Shown: positions 1 through 9,200, counted from the stretch's first letter. The stretch: 64,000 bases of DNA from Deltaproteobacteria bacterium (GCA_028818755.1 JAPPNF010000167.1:1-64000); one strand, 5' to 3'. Notes: generated by a model not told the origin, from the letters alone. Program-made: numbers and translations.

Positions 1-94
1 GAGCAGTGGCGGGTACCACGCGAGGAAGAGCAACGCAGCCGACGGCAAAAAAGACAAGCAAATTATGCCAGGAAATTACGGGACACGACACTAG
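1..94 (+). mobile_element. Right part of a MITE-like element, cut by the window edge
   Basis: The first 60 bases match the core of the complete element at 45424-45588 at 55 of 60 positions. Both copies then continue for 37 bases and end in CACTAG (here 89-94). The outer 37 bases differ between the copies except for the first few and last six, so the two have different terminal repeats around one core. The left end lies outside the window. The element ends 25 bases before the start of the MFS gene. Confidence 0.6.
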
Positions 95-119
95 CCCTTC
101 GGCGGGGTAGACGCAAATC

Positions 120-1322
120 TTGACCACACCTCCTCCACCCGAGCCCCGGCGCTGGTTCTTCCTGTTCATCGCCACGCTGTCGCAGACGGCGATGTCAACC
201 ATCCACATGGGCATCCCGACCATCGTGCCGCTCATTCAGGCCGAGCTCGGCCTGAACCTCACCGAGGTCGGAATACTCGTCTCGATGATCAACGTCGGGG
301 TGGTGGCCGCCGTGCTGGGAATGGGCAAGGCCGCCGACCGTTACGGCGAGCGGCGCATTATCGGGTACGGCACCGCGGCCTGCGGTCTGCTGGTCCTTAC
401 CGTCCACGTCGCCGGAAGCTTCGTCGCATTGCTGGTGGTTTTCCTCCTCCTGGGCATACCGGTGGCCACGAGCACGCCCGCCGGCAGCAAGGCGGTGGCG
501 GGATGGTTCCCGGATCGGGAGCGGGGCATGGCGATGGGGGTGCGCCAGACCGGGATTCCCGCGGGCGGCACCATAGGCGCCCTCACCCTGCCGGCCATGG
601 GCCTGGTGTTCGGCTGGCGGTGGGCGCTGTCGCTGGTGGGCGCGGTGACCATCGCCGCCGGTTTGCTGGTGCTGGTCTGCTACAAGGAGCCGGCCCGGCC
701 CCAGGCGGTGAGCGGCGCCGCTCCCGCGGGCGGGCTGAAGGACATCGTCCGGCGCTCGGAGATATGGGCCGCCGCGTTCTACGCCGCGGTGCTGGCCGGG
801 TGCCAGTGGTGCTACATCAGCTACATCGAGCTCTACCTGACCGAGAACATCTTCTATCCGCTGGTGTTCGCCGCCCACCTGCTGGCGGTGGGCCAGGCTT
901 GCGGCGGCACCGGCCGCATCGTCTTCGGCATCGCAAGCGACCGCCTCTTCTTCGGCCGGCGCGTGCCGGTGCTGGTGATGCTGGGGGTTCTCGGCACTGC
1001 CGCCGGGATCGCCACGGCCCTGCTGTCGCCGGGCATGCCGGCGTGGCTGGTAGCGGTGGTGGTGTCGCTGCTCGGCCTCGGCGCCATGAGCTGGCAGGGC
1101 CTGTACCTGGCCCTGGTCGCCAAGATCGCCGGCACCCGCGTGGCCGGCGTCGCCATCGGCCTGACCAACACCGTGGCGTTCGTGGGCGTGGTGCTGCTGC
1201 CCCCCGTCTTCGGCGCCATCGCGGACTACACCCACTCCTACCAGACGGCCTGGATCGCCATGGCGGTCGCTATCGCGCTGCCGCTTCCGTTCCTCTGGAG
1301 AGTCAGGGAGGATTCCCTCTAG
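120..1322 (+). CDS. MFS transporter (major facilitator superfamily)
   Basis: A 400-residue polytopic membrane protein with about 12 hydrophobic segments. The first begins near residue 12 (WFFLFIATLSQTAMSTI). The segment 2-3 loop carries the MFS A-like motif around residues 67-76 (GKAADRYGERR), where GxxxDRxGxR is typical. A second loop motif after the central segment (SDRLFFGRR, near residue 285) marks the second half. The start is a TTG; an in-frame TAG at 108-110 excludes any longer form. There is no clear Shine-Dalgarno. The substrate cannot be read from sequence; a small organic acid is plausible given the catabolic genes around it. The gene end overlaps the convergent deacetylase gene by 4 bases. 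Confidence 0.85.
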   Translation: MTTPPPPEPRRWFFLFIATLSQTAMSTIHMGIPTIVPLIQAELGLNLTEVGILVSMINVGVVAAVLGMGKAADRYGERRIIGYGTAACGLLVLTVHVAGSFVALLVVFLLLGIPVATSTPAGSKAVAGWFPDRERGMAMGVRQTGIPAGGTIGALTLPAMGLVFGWRWALSLVGAVTIAAGLLVLVCYKEPARPQAVSGAAPAGGLKDIVRRSEIWAAAFYAAVLAGCQWCYISYIELYLTENIFYPLVFAAHLLAVGQACGGTGRIVFGIASDRLFFGRRVPVLVMLGVLGTAAGIATALLSPGMPAWLVAVVVSLLGLGAMSWQGLYLALVAKIAGTRVAGVAIGLTNTVAFVGVVLLPPVFGAIADYTHSYQTAWIAMAVAIALPLPFLWRVREDSL

Positions 1323-2167
1323 GCCCGCTCAGCTCCCAGGCAGTGCTCGGCGATCTCGCGGTAGGTGGGTTGCCAGAGCTCGCTGCGGTGCCGGTTGGCG
1401 TATTCGATGATGCGCTCGAAACCGATGGCGAGATACGGCCGGCCGCCCAGCTCGGCGTGAACGCAGGCGTCGATCATGCCGGGCCGGCCTCGCCTGGCCT
1501 CCTCGTAGATGAAATCGAAACCGTCCTTGAACCCGGTGAAGAAGGTGCCGGCGTTGCCCAGGCCGTTGCCCCAGGCGCGCCAGTCGTTGGCGTACCAGGT
1601 CTTGGGGATGACGCAGATGCGGCGGCCGTTGACCGACGCGACATAGGGGACGTCGTCGTCCGACGGGTCTCCGGACCACAGGTAGCCCGCTTCGGCCAGG
1701 AGCCCCAGGGTGACGTCGGTATGGTGCCCGCCCGGGCCGAACCAGCCCACGGGCCTCGTCCCGGTGATGTCCTCGAGGATGCGGGTGCAGGACTCTATCT
1801 CGTCCTTCTGTTGTCCCGGGTCGAGCTCCACCATGCTGACCTCGTTGGTGGTGCCGTGGCCGGCGATCTCGTGACCGGCCTCGTGCAGTGCGCGCACCGC
1901 GTCCGGCCACTTCTCCGCCGCCAGCGAGTTCACCAGCACCATGGCCCGGACATTCTGCCGCTCGAGGATCTCCAGGATCCGCCAGATCCCCACGTTGCCG
2001 CCGTACTCGGCGTGGGAGAGGGAGCTGTGGTTGACGTCGATGCGCGGGTCCATCTTGAAGCGGCCGGTCTTGCGGAACGCTTCGAGGGCCACGCTGAAGG
2101 TGCAGCAGACGAGCTTGTCGTCCGGCCAGCGGATCGTGCGTCTGTCAGGAGAGTCCTGGGCCATCAT
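1319..2167 (-). CDS. Polysaccharide deacetylase / PuuE allantoinase-like family protein
   Basis: A 282-residue cytosolic protein of the NodB-homology (carbohydrate esterase 4) fold. The family HxxxxH-type metal site is visible near residue 98 (GHEIAGHGTTNE), with an early acidic motif (FKMDPRIDVNH) and the later segment GWFGPGGHHTD. There is no signal peptide. That fits the cytosolic PuuE/allantoinase-like branch acting on small amides better than a peptidoglycan or chitin deacetylase. AAGGAG lies 3 bases before the first ATG and 6 before the second, so the second ATG (2164) may be the true start. It converges on the MFS gene with a 4-base overlap. The substrate is unknown. Confidence 0.75.
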   Translation of the reverse strand: MMAQDSPDRRTIRWPDDKLVCCTFSVALEAFRKTGRFKMDPRIDVNHSSLSHAEYGGNVGIWRILEILERQNVRAMVLVNSLAAEKWPDAVRALHEAGHEIAGHGTTNEVSMVELDPGQQKDEIESCTRILEDITGTRPVGWFGPGGHHTDVTLGLLAEAGYLWSGDPSDDDVPYVASVNGRRICVIPKTWYANDWRAWGNGLGNAGTFFTGFKDGFDFIYEEARRGRPGMIDACVHAELGGRPYLAIGFERIIEYANRHRSELWQPTYREIAEHCLGAERA

Positions 2168-2225
2168 TCGCTCCTTTCGGCATTGCGCGCCGCGAGACGA
2201 CCGCGGCCCTGCCGGTAATGTCCGG

Positions 2226-2258
2226 TAGGTCGGGTCAGCCGAAGGCGTAACCCGACAC
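2226..2258. repeat. Dispersed palindromic repeat unit (TAGGTCGG family), single copy
   Basis: One unit of the form GTCGGGT-(spacer GCCGAAGGCG)-ACCCGAC preceded by TAG. The same unit recurs as inverted pairs at 5938-6018 and 52783-52858. It lies between the convergent-side end of the acyl-CoA dehydrogenase gene and the deacetylase start region. Confidence 0.7.
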
Positions 2259-2281
2259 CGCTCTGTCGCGGGGCAGATCCG

Positions 2282-3391
2282 TCACGCCGCTCGGGACGAC
2301 AGCCTTGCGTAGCGCTTGCGGTGACGGGCGGCGTTGCCGTACTGGGACGACAGGGCCATGGCCCGCCGCAGGTAGAGACTCGCGTCGTATTCGTCGGTGA
2401 AGCCGATGGCGCCGTGCATCTGCACCATGGACTTGGTCACCGACAGAACCGCGTCCGACGCGCGCGCCTTCACCGCCGCCACCATGGCGCGGTTGCCGCG
2501 GCCCTCATCCAGGGCGGCGCACACCTGGTAGATCAGCGAGCGCGTGAGCTCGATGTCCACATGGTCGTTGACGGCCCGGTGCTGCAGCGCCTGGAAGGAG
2601 CCGATGGGCCGGCCGAACTGCTCCCGCGTTCCCAGGTAGTCCACCGCCAGCGCCAGCCCCTGCTCCATGATGCCCAGCATCTCGGCCGACGTCCCCAGGA
2701 GCATCAGGTCCAGCGTGGCCGTCGCGACCTCCGTGCCTTGCGCCCCGCTTGCGATCACCGCGCCGGCCGGCACGGCGACATTGTTCAGCGCCAGCGTCGC
2801 ATGTCCGGTGCCGTCCACGCGGCTTTTTTGCAGGATCTCCAGTCCCTCGGCGTCTCGCTCTACCAGGCACACGACCGTGCCGCCGCCGCTCCGCGCGTCC
2901 ACGATGAATCCCGAAGCGGCGGCCGCGCCGGGAACCGCGCCGGTGCGTCCGGTAAGCCTGAAGCCGCCGCCCGCGGCGGCGGCCTGGACGCGGGCGGCTT
3001 CCCGGTCCTCCGCGGCCGGATCGTGCAGCGCGGGGACGATGACGGCCGCGCCGGACATGATCTCGTCGAGGGTTGCGCTCATGGCCTCGGGTCCCAGGGC
3101 CACGGCCCGCGCCGCCGCCATCACGGCCGCGATGGGCTCGGTCATGAGGCCACGGCCGGCCGCTTCGAGCACCAGCGCCGCCTCCGTCGTGCCCAGCCCC
3201 AGGCCGTCGCGCTCCTCCGGCACCAGCAGCGACAGCCAGCCGGCTTCCGCCACCACCGCCAGCCGCGCCGGGTCGAAGCCGTGCTCGGTCGTACGCAGCT
3301 CCCGGAAACGGGCCGGACCGGCGTGCCGTTCGATGAGCTTGTCGGCGCTCTCCCGAAGAATCGTCTGCGCCTCATCGAGGACGAGTTCCAT
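2282..3391 (-). CDS. Acyl-CoA dehydrogenase family protein
   Basis: A 369-residue flavoprotein of the acyl-CoA dehydrogenase fold. It has an N-terminal helical domain, a middle beta domain with relaxed motifs (residues about 120-220), and a C-terminal helical domain with the family signature REQFGRPIGSFQALQHRA near residue 240. The final helix has MHGAIGFTDEYDASLYLRRA, where the acid at the usual catalytic position is plausible. The start at 3391 is preceded by GAGAGG at good spacing; a longer frame to 3424 lacks this. It is the shorter, divergent type found in caiA/fadE-like pairs, and another acyl-CoA dehydrogenase lies at 6164. The substrate is probably an acyl-CoA from the adjacent ligase (inference). 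Confidence 0.85.
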   Translation of the reverse strand: MELVLDEAQTILRESADKLIERHAGPARFRELRTTEHGFDPARLAVVAEAGWLSLLVPEERDGLGLGTTEAALVLEAAGRGLMTEPIAAVMAAARAVALGPEAMSATLDEIMSGAAVIVPALHDPAAEDREAARVQAAAAGGGFRLTGRTGAVPGAAAASGFIVDARSGGGTVVCLVERDAEGLEILQKSRVDGTGHATLALNNVAVPAGAVIASGAQGTEVATATLDLMLLGTSAEMLGIMEQGLALAVDYLGTREQFGRPIGSFQALQHRAVNDHVDIELTRSLIYQVCAALDEGRGNRAMVAAVKARASDAVLSVTKSMVQMHGAIGFTDEYDASLYLRRAMALSSQYGNAARHRKRYARLSSRAA

Positions 3392-3494
3392 GGTATTGCC
3401 TCTCTCGTGCTGAACCCACTCCAATATTGCCGGGACGTGGGCGCCGCGTACCCGTCATTCCCTGCCTCCCTCCGTCATTTATACCAATCCGCTA

Positions 3495-3597
3495 CCTCTC
3501 CCTCTGGGAGAGGGCTGGGGTGAGGGTAGTCGGAAGAAGCAGGCTGTCCGGGCGCCCTCACCCGGCCTTCGGCCACCCTCTCCCGGAGGGAGAGGGG
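3495..3597. repeat. REP-like intergenic repeat (CTCTCCC/GGGAGAG family)
   Basis: A 103-base stretch with two facing halves, each with its own small hairpin (CTCTCCCTCTGGGAGAG; CTCTCCCGGAGGGAGAG) and complementary arms GGGTGAGGG/CCCTCAC. It fills most of the gap between the acyl-CoA dehydrogenase start and the ligase stop. This type is found in intergenic DNA of many high-GC genomes. Confidence 0.7.
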
Positions 3598-3637
3598 TTT
3601 GGATGCGAGCTGGTTGGATCTTCATCCCTCCGCCACC

Positions 3638-5842
3638 TCAACGCCCCGCTCCCGGCCCGACCACCGCCAGCGCGTCCAGCGCCATGCCTCCGGCACCCTT
3701 GGGGTAGACCAGGAAGGGGTTGATGTCCAGGCTCTCGATGACGTCTCCGGCCTCGGCCGCCAGCCGCCCGACCGCCACCAACGCGTCGATGACGGCGTCG
3801 CGGTCGTAGGGCCCCTGGCCGCGGTACCCGTCCAGCAGACGGCCGGCCCGGGTGGAGTTGATGAGCCGGGCCGCGCCTTCCCGGCTGATGCCCGGCGGCC
3901 CGAAGGCCACGTCCTTCACCAGTTCCAGCCATATGCCGCCGGCGCCGAACATGATCACCGCGCCCATCTCGGGGTCCCGCTGCATTCCCAGGACCAGTTC
4001 GAGCCCGGCCGGCGCCATCCTCGCCACCAGCCACCCCTCCAGGCGGAGGCCCGGAGCATGGGCGGCCACGTTGCTGGCGATGTCCCGGCACGCCTGCTCC
4101 ACGGCCGCCGCGTCGCCCAGGTTGACTTGCACGGCCCCGGCGTCGCTCTTGTGGGTGAGGTCCGCGGCGACTCCCTTCACCACCACCGGATAGCCGATGC
4201 GTTCGGCCAGCTCCTTTGCTTCCTGCTCGGTGCCCGCCAGCCCCTCCTCGATCAAGGGGACCCCGAAGGCGGCCAGCAGCTCCTTGGACTCGGGCTCGGT
4301 CAGCGGGAATGCGGTGGTTGCGCCCGCGGCCCGCTGACGCAGCAACTCGACGTGCGCCGTCGCGGTATCCGGCAAGGCCGGCGCCGTCGCGGTCTCCGCC
4401 TCGCGGCAGCGCTTCCGGTAGTCCATGACCGCGCGGATGGCGCGGAACGCCCGCTCGGGCTCGTTGAGACAGGCCACGTGCGGGAAGCGGCGCCGGGCGG
4501 CGCGGCTGAACTCCGTCAGGTCATAGGACGCCGGGGAAATGAGGGCGAAGGGTTTGCGGTCGTCGCCGAGGAACCGCTCGTCGATGGCCTCCATGGTGGC
4601 CAGCACCCTCGCGGCGCGGCGGCGGTTGGCGTCGTTGGCGCCCTCGTGGGGCGGCAGGTCCTCCTGCATCACCACCATGTCCACGCCGGGGTCGTTGTAG
4701 ACGGCCTCCACGACCTTGAGGGCGTCGTCCAGCGGGCGGTTGGTGAGGTAGCCGTTGCCGTCCAGGGGGTTGCTGATGGGCTGTGCCTGGCCCAGCAGCT
4801 CGCGCAGGCGCGCCCGGGTTTCGGGCGCGAACTCGGGCAGCGGCACCCGGTGCCGGTCGGCCGCGTCCTCCGCCAGCCCGCGCACGCCGCCGGAATAGAC
4901 CAGCCCGCCGACGTTCTCGCCACGGGGCTCGCTCGCGTGCAGCAGCATGTCGATGACGTTGACGGCGCCGTCGGCGCTGTCCACCCGGATGACGCCGGCG
5001 GGACCGGCCACGGCGTCGAAGGCTTCCACCCGGCCGGCCAGGGAGCCGGTGTGGGACAGGGCGGCGCGACGTCCGCCCTCGGACACGCCCATCTTGAGCA
5101 CCACCACCGGCTTGCCGGCGTCGCGGGCGGCGCGGCACGCGGCGAGAAACTCGTCGGCCCGGCGCACCGCCTCCACCAGGCAGAAGATCAACCGCACCTC
5201 CGGGTCGGTGACGAAGTAGCGGATGTAGTCGGCGGTGATGAGGCCGGTCTCGTTGCCGCTGGTGACCACGTAGCTCACGTCGATACCGCGCTCCATGAGC
5301 GTACGCGCGATGCCGGGCGTGGTGGTGCCGCTCTGGCCCACCATGGCCACGGGGCCGGGGACCAGCTCCTGCACCCGGTCGTCAGGCAGGGTCAGCACGC
5401 GGGCGCGGGCGGAGAGGTTGCCGAGGCAGTTGGGCCCGGAAATGGCCAGGCCCGTCTCCTCGATGGCGGTTCGCAATTCCGCCTCCAGGGCGCGGCCCGC
5501 GTCGGTGCCGGATTCGGAAAAGCCGACGGCGTACAGGGTGGCGCTGCGGGTGCCCATGGCGGCGGCCTCCCGCAGGATGCCCGGAACGCTGGCCGCCGCC
5601 CGCATCACCACCAGGTGGTCGGGCACCGTCGGCAGGGAACGCAGGTCGGGAAAGCACTTCACCCCCCAGATGCGCTCGTGGTTAGGGTTCACCGGGTAGA
5701 CCGGGCCGCCGAACTCGAAGCGGATCAGGTTGGCGAAGATGCGCGCCGTCCATCCGGAGGGGTTCTCCCGGGCGCCCAGGATGGCAACGCTGGTGGGGTT
5801 CAGCAGTGTCGCGACCTTGTCCGTGCTCGTTTGGGTGCTCAT
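3638..5842 (-). CDS. Acyl-CoA synthetase, NDP-forming (acetate-CoA ligase, ADP-forming type)
   Basis: A 734-residue fused alpha-beta protein. The N-terminal CoA-binding Rossmann domain begins near residue 12 (LLNPTSVAILGARENPSGW). A succinyl-CoA synthetase-like middle domain follows, with GPNCLGN near residue 132 and the predicted phospho-histidine region ALSHTGSLAG near residue 240. The C-terminal ATP-grasp domain starts near residue 510 (LLAAFGVPLIEEGL, PVVVKG) and ends with DINPFLVYPKG. The reaction is reversible acyl-CoA formation from an organic acid, CoA and ATP with ADP release. The start at 5842 (MSTQTSTDK) begins just before the conserved domain. It probably works with the flanking acyl-CoA dehydrogenases in beta-oxidation-like breakdown of an unusual acid (inference). 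Confidence 0.9.
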   Translation of the reverse strand: MSTQTSTDKVATLLNPTSVAILGARENPSGWTARIFANLIRFEFGGPVYPVNPNHERIWGVKCFPDLRSLPTVPDHLVVMRAAASVPGILREAAAMGTRSATLYAVGFSESGTDAGRALEAELRTAIEETGLAISGPNCLGNLSARARVLTLPDDRVQELVPGPVAMVGQSGTTTPGIARTLMERGIDVSYVVTSGNETGLITADYIRYFVTDPEVRLIFCLVEAVRRADEFLAACRAARDAGKPVVVLKMGVSEGGRRAALSHTGSLAGRVEAFDAVAGPAGVIRVDSADGAVNVIDMLLHASEPRGENVGGLVYSGGVRGLAEDAADRHRVPLPEFAPETRARLRELLGQAQPISNPLDGNGYLTNRPLDDALKVVEAVYNDPGVDMVVMQEDLPPHEGANDANRRRAARVLATMEAIDERFLGDDRKPFALISPASYDLTEFSRAARRRFPHVACLNEPERAFRAIRAVMDYRKRCREAETATAPALPDTATAHVELLRQRAAGATTAFPLTEPESKELLAAFGVPLIEEGLAGTEQEAKELAERIGYPVVVKGVAADLTHKSDAGAVQVNLGDAAAVEQACRDIASNVAAHAPGLRLEGWLVARMAPAGLELVLGMQRDPEMGAVIMFGAGGIWLELVKDVAFGPPGISREGAARLINSTRAGRLLDGYRGQGPYDRDAVIDALVAVGRLAAEAGDVIESLDINPFLVYPKGAGGMALDALAVVGPGAGR

Positions 5843-5937
5843 GACGGTGCGGCGAGTATAGGCCGTCGACGGCGATGGCGGCAACAACCGGCCTGCTCTG
5901 TGCGGTGGGATGACCCGACTACGCGTCGCGTATATTG

Positions 5938-6018
5938 TAGGTCGGATTAGCCGAAGGCGTAATCCGACACGGGAATGCGATGCGTTGTCGGATTACGCCT
6001 TCGGCTAATCCGACCTAC
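5938..6018. repeat. Inverted pair of TAGGTCGGATTA repeat units
   Basis: Two 33-35-base units in opposite orientation, 5938-5971 and 5984-6018, almost perfectly complementary. Each is itself a dyad (GTCGGATTA ... TAATCCGAC around GCCGAAGGCG). The pair would fold into a long stem. It lies in the 321-base gap between the divergent ligase and acyl-CoA dehydrogenase genes, which otherwise holds only the short hairpin at 6074. Confidence 0.75.
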
Positions 6019-6073
6019 CGGGCTAGGGGCTACCTGCTTGGTGCGGCAAGGGAGTGGACGTCCCGAACAAGTC

Positions 6074-6093
6074 ATTCCCGCGCAAGCGGGAAT
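6074..6093. repeat. Short dispersed hairpin ATTCCCGC-GCAA-GCGGGAAT
   Basis: A perfect 8-base stem with a 4-base loop, followed by CCAGGTGC. This matches the widespread intergenic hairpin family ATTCCCGCGAAAGCGGGAATCCAG. It lies 70 bases upstream of the acyl-CoA dehydrogenase start. Confidence 0.65.
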
Positions 6094-6163
6094 CCAGGTG
6101 CGGGGAGGGGTCACGGTTCCCCTCTCCTCGCACGACACCCCCCGATCTGCTAGTGTCCGCTCC

Positions 6164-7324
6164 ATGAGCACCATCAGCTTCATCGCCGACACCAAGGAGG
6201 ATGCGGCGTTTCGCCAGGAGGTCCGGAGCTGGCTGGAAGAGAACCTGCCGCCGGATCTCCAGGGGTGGTCCACGCGGCCGCCGCCGGAGCTGATCCGGCC
6301 GTGGCAGCGCAAGCTCTACGACCGCGGCTGGATCGCGCCCAACTGGCCCAGGCAGTACGGCGGCATGGACGCCACCGTGAACCAGCAGCTGATCCTCCAG
6401 GAAGAGTTCGGGCGGGCCGGCGCGCCGGTGCTGTCGCGGCAGGCGGTGGGGCACATCGGGCCGATCCTGATACGTCACGGCACCGAGGAGCAGAAGGCCG
6501 AGCATCTGCCCAGGATGCTCTCGGGCGAGGTGTTGTGGGCCCAGGGCTATTCGGAGCCGGGCTCGGGGTCGGACCTGGCCAGCCTGCGGACCCGCGGCGA
6601 GGTCGATGGCGACGAGTTGGTCATCAACGGCCACAAGATCTGGACCACCTGGGGCCACCACGCCGACTGGATGTACGCGCTGATCCGCACCGACCCGGAC
6701 GCGCCGCGCAAGCAGTTGGGGATCTCCATGGTGCTCATCGACTTGAGCACGCCGGGGATCACCATCCGTCCCATCAAGACCCTGGCCGACGACGAGGAGT
6801 TCGCCGAGGAGTTCTTCGACGACGTGCGGGTGCCGCTCACCAACGTAGTGGGGAAGCTGAACGACGGCTGGCGTGTGGCCAAGGCGCTGCTGGACTCGGA
6901 GCGGCTGGGCAACGCCAACCCGCAACTGGCGCTGGACGTCCTGGACCGGGTGCGCAAGGTGGCGCGGGCCACTGGCGCCGCGGACGATCCGGTTTTCCAG
7001 GACAAGCTCACGCAAGCCGAGCTGGACGTGCTGGCGCAGTCGGCGGTCTTCGCCCACGCCGTGCAGATCGCGCGGGCGGGCAAGGAGATCGGCTCCGACT
7101 CGTCCTTCATCAAGATCGTGTCCACCGATATCGTGCAGCGTATCGCCGACCTGCTGCTGGAGGCGGCCGGTGAGCACGGCCCCGAAACCGGGGCGCTGGA
7201 GACGCCGGACGGCCCGGTGGATGTCTCGGTAATGTGGCGCGAGGTCCGGCGCATCTCCATCTACGCCGGCACCAGCGAGATCCAGCGCAACGTCACCGCC
7301 AAGCGGGTGCTGGGGCTGCCGTAG
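6164..7324 (+). CDS. Acyl-CoA dehydrogenase family protein (FadE/CaiA-like)
   Basis: A 386-residue flavoprotein. The N-terminal domain begins FRQEVRSWLEENLPPDL and includes RGWIAPNWPRQYGGM near residue 50. The first family signature is YSEPGSGSDLASLRT at about residue 130. The substrate/FAD segment INGHKIWTTWGHHADW follows, and the C-terminal signature is ISIYAGTSEIQRNVTAKRVLGLP at the end. Family members oxidise an acyl-CoA to the 2-enoyl-CoA and pass electrons to ETF. The ATG at 6164 matches the family N-terminus; the longer open frame upstream runs through intergenic repeats. It is divergent from the NDP-forming ligase gene, which could make its substrate. Confidence 0.9.
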   Translation: MSTISFIADTKEDAAFRQEVRSWLEENLPPDLQGWSTRPPPELIRPWQRKLYDRGWIAPNWPRQYGGMDATVNQQLILQEEFGRAGAPVLSRQAVGHIGPILIRHGTEEQKAEHLPRMLSGEVLWAQGYSEPGSGSDLASLRTRGEVDGDELVINGHKIWTTWGHHADWMYALIRTDPDAPRKQLGISMVLIDLSTPGITIRPIKTLADDEEFAEEFFDDVRVPLTNVVGKLNDGWRVAKALLDSERLGNANPQLALDVLDRVRKVARATGAADDPVFQDKLTQAELDVLAQSAVFAHAVQIARAGKEIGSDSSFIKIVSTDIVQRIADLLLEAAGEHGPETGALETPDGPVDVSVMWREVRRISIYAGTSEIQRNVTAKRVLGLP

Positions 7325-7484
7325 ACGGCGTCCTTCGACTTCGCGCCGCTCTGCGACGCTACGCTCAGGACGAACGGAAACAGAGTTTCCAGAACCGTTC
7401 GTCCTGAGCCCTTCGACAAGCCTGTCCTGAGCCTGACGAAGGGCTCAGGATAGGCTTCGCGGAGCGAAGTCGAAGGACGCCGTC
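7324..7484. repeat. Compound inverted repeat (GTCCTTCGAC family)
   Basis: The stretch is bounded by a perfect 21-base inverted repeat (7324-7344 and 7464-7484, GACGGCGTCCTTCGACTTCG...). Inside is a second inverted pair, GCTCAGGACGAACGG and CCGTTCGTCCTGAGC. A further copy of CCTGTCCTGAGCCT follows. A related shorter unit lies at 51612-51680. It begins at the stop codon of the acyl-CoA dehydrogenase gene and could also end its transcript. Confidence 0.7.
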
Positions 7485-7510
7485 TTGCACGAGGGTCATC
7501 GAGAGGCAGC

Positions 7511-8419
7511 ATGCCCGAGCTACCGGACGTCCAGCTCTACATCCACGCCCTGGAGCCGCGGGTCGTGGGCGAGACCCTCGAGAAGGTCCGCCTCGCGAGT
7601 CCGTTCCTGCTCCGGTCCGTGGAACCGCCCATCCACGAAGCGGAGAACCGCAAGATCCTGGGGCTGCGGCGGCTGGGCAAGCGCATCGTCTTCGAGTTGG
7701 AGGACGACCTCTTCCTCGTCTTCCACCTGATGATCGCCGGACGGTTCCGCTGGCGCCCCGCCGGGGCCCGCATCCCGGGCAAGCTGGGCCTGGCGGCCTT
7801 CGACCTTTCGTCGGGCACTCTGGTCCTCACCGAGGCCGCTTCCATGAAGCGGGCTTCGCTGCATCTCGTGAGGGGGGCAGGGAACCTGGGGCAGCACGAC
7901 CCCGGCGGCATCGACGTGCTGGAATGCGGCTTGGAGGACTTCCGGCGCGTGCTGGCGAGCGAGAACCACACCCTCAAGCGCTCCCTCACCGACCCACGGC
8001 TGTTCAGCGGCATCGGCAACGCCTACTCCGACGAGATCCTCCACCGCGCCCGCCTCTCGCCCATGAAGCAGACGCGTCACCTCGACGACGCGGAGGTCGA
8101 AGCGCTCTACGCCGCGGTGCGGGAGGTGCTCCAGGACTGGTGCCGCAGGCTCATCGAGGAGACCGGCGACGGCTTCCCGGAGAAGGTTACGGCGTTCCGG
8201 CCGGGCATGGCGGTGCATGGAAAGTACCGGGAGCCTTGCCCCGACTGTGGCTCCCGCGTACAGCGCATCCGCTACGCCGCCAACGAATGCAACTACTGCG
8301 CGACGTGCCAGACCGGAGGAAGGCTCCTGGCCGATCGCTCGTTGTCGCGCCTCATGAAGAAGGATTGGCCGCGGACGCTGGAGGAGTTGGAGGAGATCAG
8401 AGCTTCTACCGTAATTTGA
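7511..8419 (+). CDS. Fpg/Nei family DNA glycosylase
   Basis: A 302-residue base-excision repair enzyme. The catalytic N-terminus is exact: Pro2 and Glu3 (MPELPDV), with Lys57 at the family position (LGKRIVFE). The helix-two-turn-helix segment is near residue 163 ([21 protein letters not shown]). The C-terminal zinc finger has CPDC near residue 243 and CNYC-ATC about 20 residues later; an extra Cys and a 25-residue tail follow. Such proteins remove oxidised purines or pyrimidines and nick the strand by beta/delta elimination. The Lys and the general form fit an Fpg-like enzyme, but the unusual finger makes Fpg versus Nei uncertain. It overlaps the convergent trmJ by 14 bases. Confidence 0.88.
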   Translation: MPELPDVQLYIHALEPRVVGETLEKVRLASPFLLRSVEPPIHEAENRKILGLRRLGKRIVFELEDDLFLVFHLMIAGRFRWRPAGARIPGKLGLAAFDLSSGTLVLTEAASMKRASLHLVRGAGNLGQHDPGGIDVLECGLEDFRRVLASENHTLKRSLTDPRLFSGIGNAYSDEILHRARLSPMKQTRHLDDAEVEALYAAVREVLQDWCRRLIEETGDGFPEKVTAFRPGMAVHGKYREPCPDCGSRVQRIRYAANECNYCATCQTGGRLLADRSLSRLMKKDWPRTLEELEEIRASTVI

Positions 8420-9200
8420 TACCCCGTCGCCGCTTCTCTTCCGCCACCTCCCAGCCCCCCTGGGCGTACCACTCCACCTGCCGGAACAGTCCGCTGAGGA
8501 TCTTCACGTCCCGTTCCTCCAGGCCGGCACGGCCGAGGACTCGCCGCAGCGCCAGCAGGATGTGTTCGGGGTTCTGCGGGTCCAGAAAGCCCACCTTGAG
8601 AAGGGTTTCCTTCATGCGGTCGAACAGGGCTTCGACCGCCTCGGCGGGGGCGCGCTTGATGCGCTCTTCCCGTGGCGGGCCCAGGACGGCGGCGAGGTAG
8701 ACTTCGTAGAGGCACACCATCGCTGCCTGGGCCAAGTTCAGGGAGGGCTGGTCCGGGTGGCTCGGGATGGTGACGAGGCGCTGGCAGTACTTGAGGTCGG
8801 CGTTGCTGAGGCCGTGGTCCTCGGGGCCGAAGATGAGCGCCGCGGGTCCGGCATCCTCGGCGCGTACGGCCGCCACGAGGTCGCGCGCCGCCTCGCGCGG
8901 CAATTCGACGTGGTCGCGGTACAGCCCCTTGCGGCAGGTGGTCCCCACCACCAAGCCGCAGTCCGCGACCGCTTCGCGTATGGTCTTGAACCGGCGAGCA
9001 CCGTCGAGGACGTCCCGGGCGTGCACCGCCATGGCGCGCGCCGACAGGCTGTCGGTGCGTCCGCCGCCCACCAGCACGAGATCCCGGAGGCCGGTGTTCT
9101 TCATGGCCCGGGCGACGGAGCCGATGTTGCCCGACCCCTTGGGCCGCACCAGCACCACGCGGATGTTTTGGAGTGTCTCTGTCAAGGTGGAACCAGGCAC
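8406..9200 (-). CDS. trmJ: tRNA (cytidine/uridine-2'-O-)-methyltransferase TrmJ-like (SPOUT family)
   Basis: A 264-residue RNA 2'-O-methyltransferase. The N-terminus [25 protein letters not shown] is the SpoU/TrmJ RNA-binding motif with the conserved N and R. The SAM-binding trefoil knot is formed by [15 protein letters not shown] (near residue 147) and by [14 protein letters not shown] (near residue 175). A C-terminal extension (about residues 195-264) matches the TrmJ dimer tail. The family modifies position 32 of the tRNA anticodon loop. The N-terminal ATG at 9200 is chosen because the family motif begins within 15 residues. It is convergent with the DNA glycosylase gene. Confidence 0.88.
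   Translation of the reverse strand: MPGSTLTETLQNIRVVLVRPKGSGNIGSVARAMKNTGLRDLVLVGGGRTDSLSARAMAVHARDVLDGARRFKTIREAVADCGLVVGTTCRKGLYRDHVELPREAARDLVAAVRAEDAGPAALIFGPEDHGLSNADLKYCQRLVTIPSHPDQPSLNLAQAAMVCLYEVYLAAVLGPPREERIKRAPAEAVEALFDRMKETLLKVGFLDPQNPEHILLALRRVLGRAGLEERDVKILSGLFRQVEWYAQGGWEVAEEKRRRGIKLR

Noticed and set aside
2321-3523. Long open frames opposite to real genes, for example over the acyl-CoA dehydrogenase, the NDP-forming ligase (3599-5950), pgi (42582-45437) and the M24 region (59366-61837).
   Set aside because: They have low-complexity Arg/Ala/Gly/His composition from high-GC third positions and no family motifs; the opposite strand carries well-recognised proteins.
5938-6018. 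A possible CRISPR-like repeat pattern in the TAGGTCGG units.
   Set aside because: Only inverted pairs with short unlike spacers are present; there is no array of direct repeats and no cas gene in the window.
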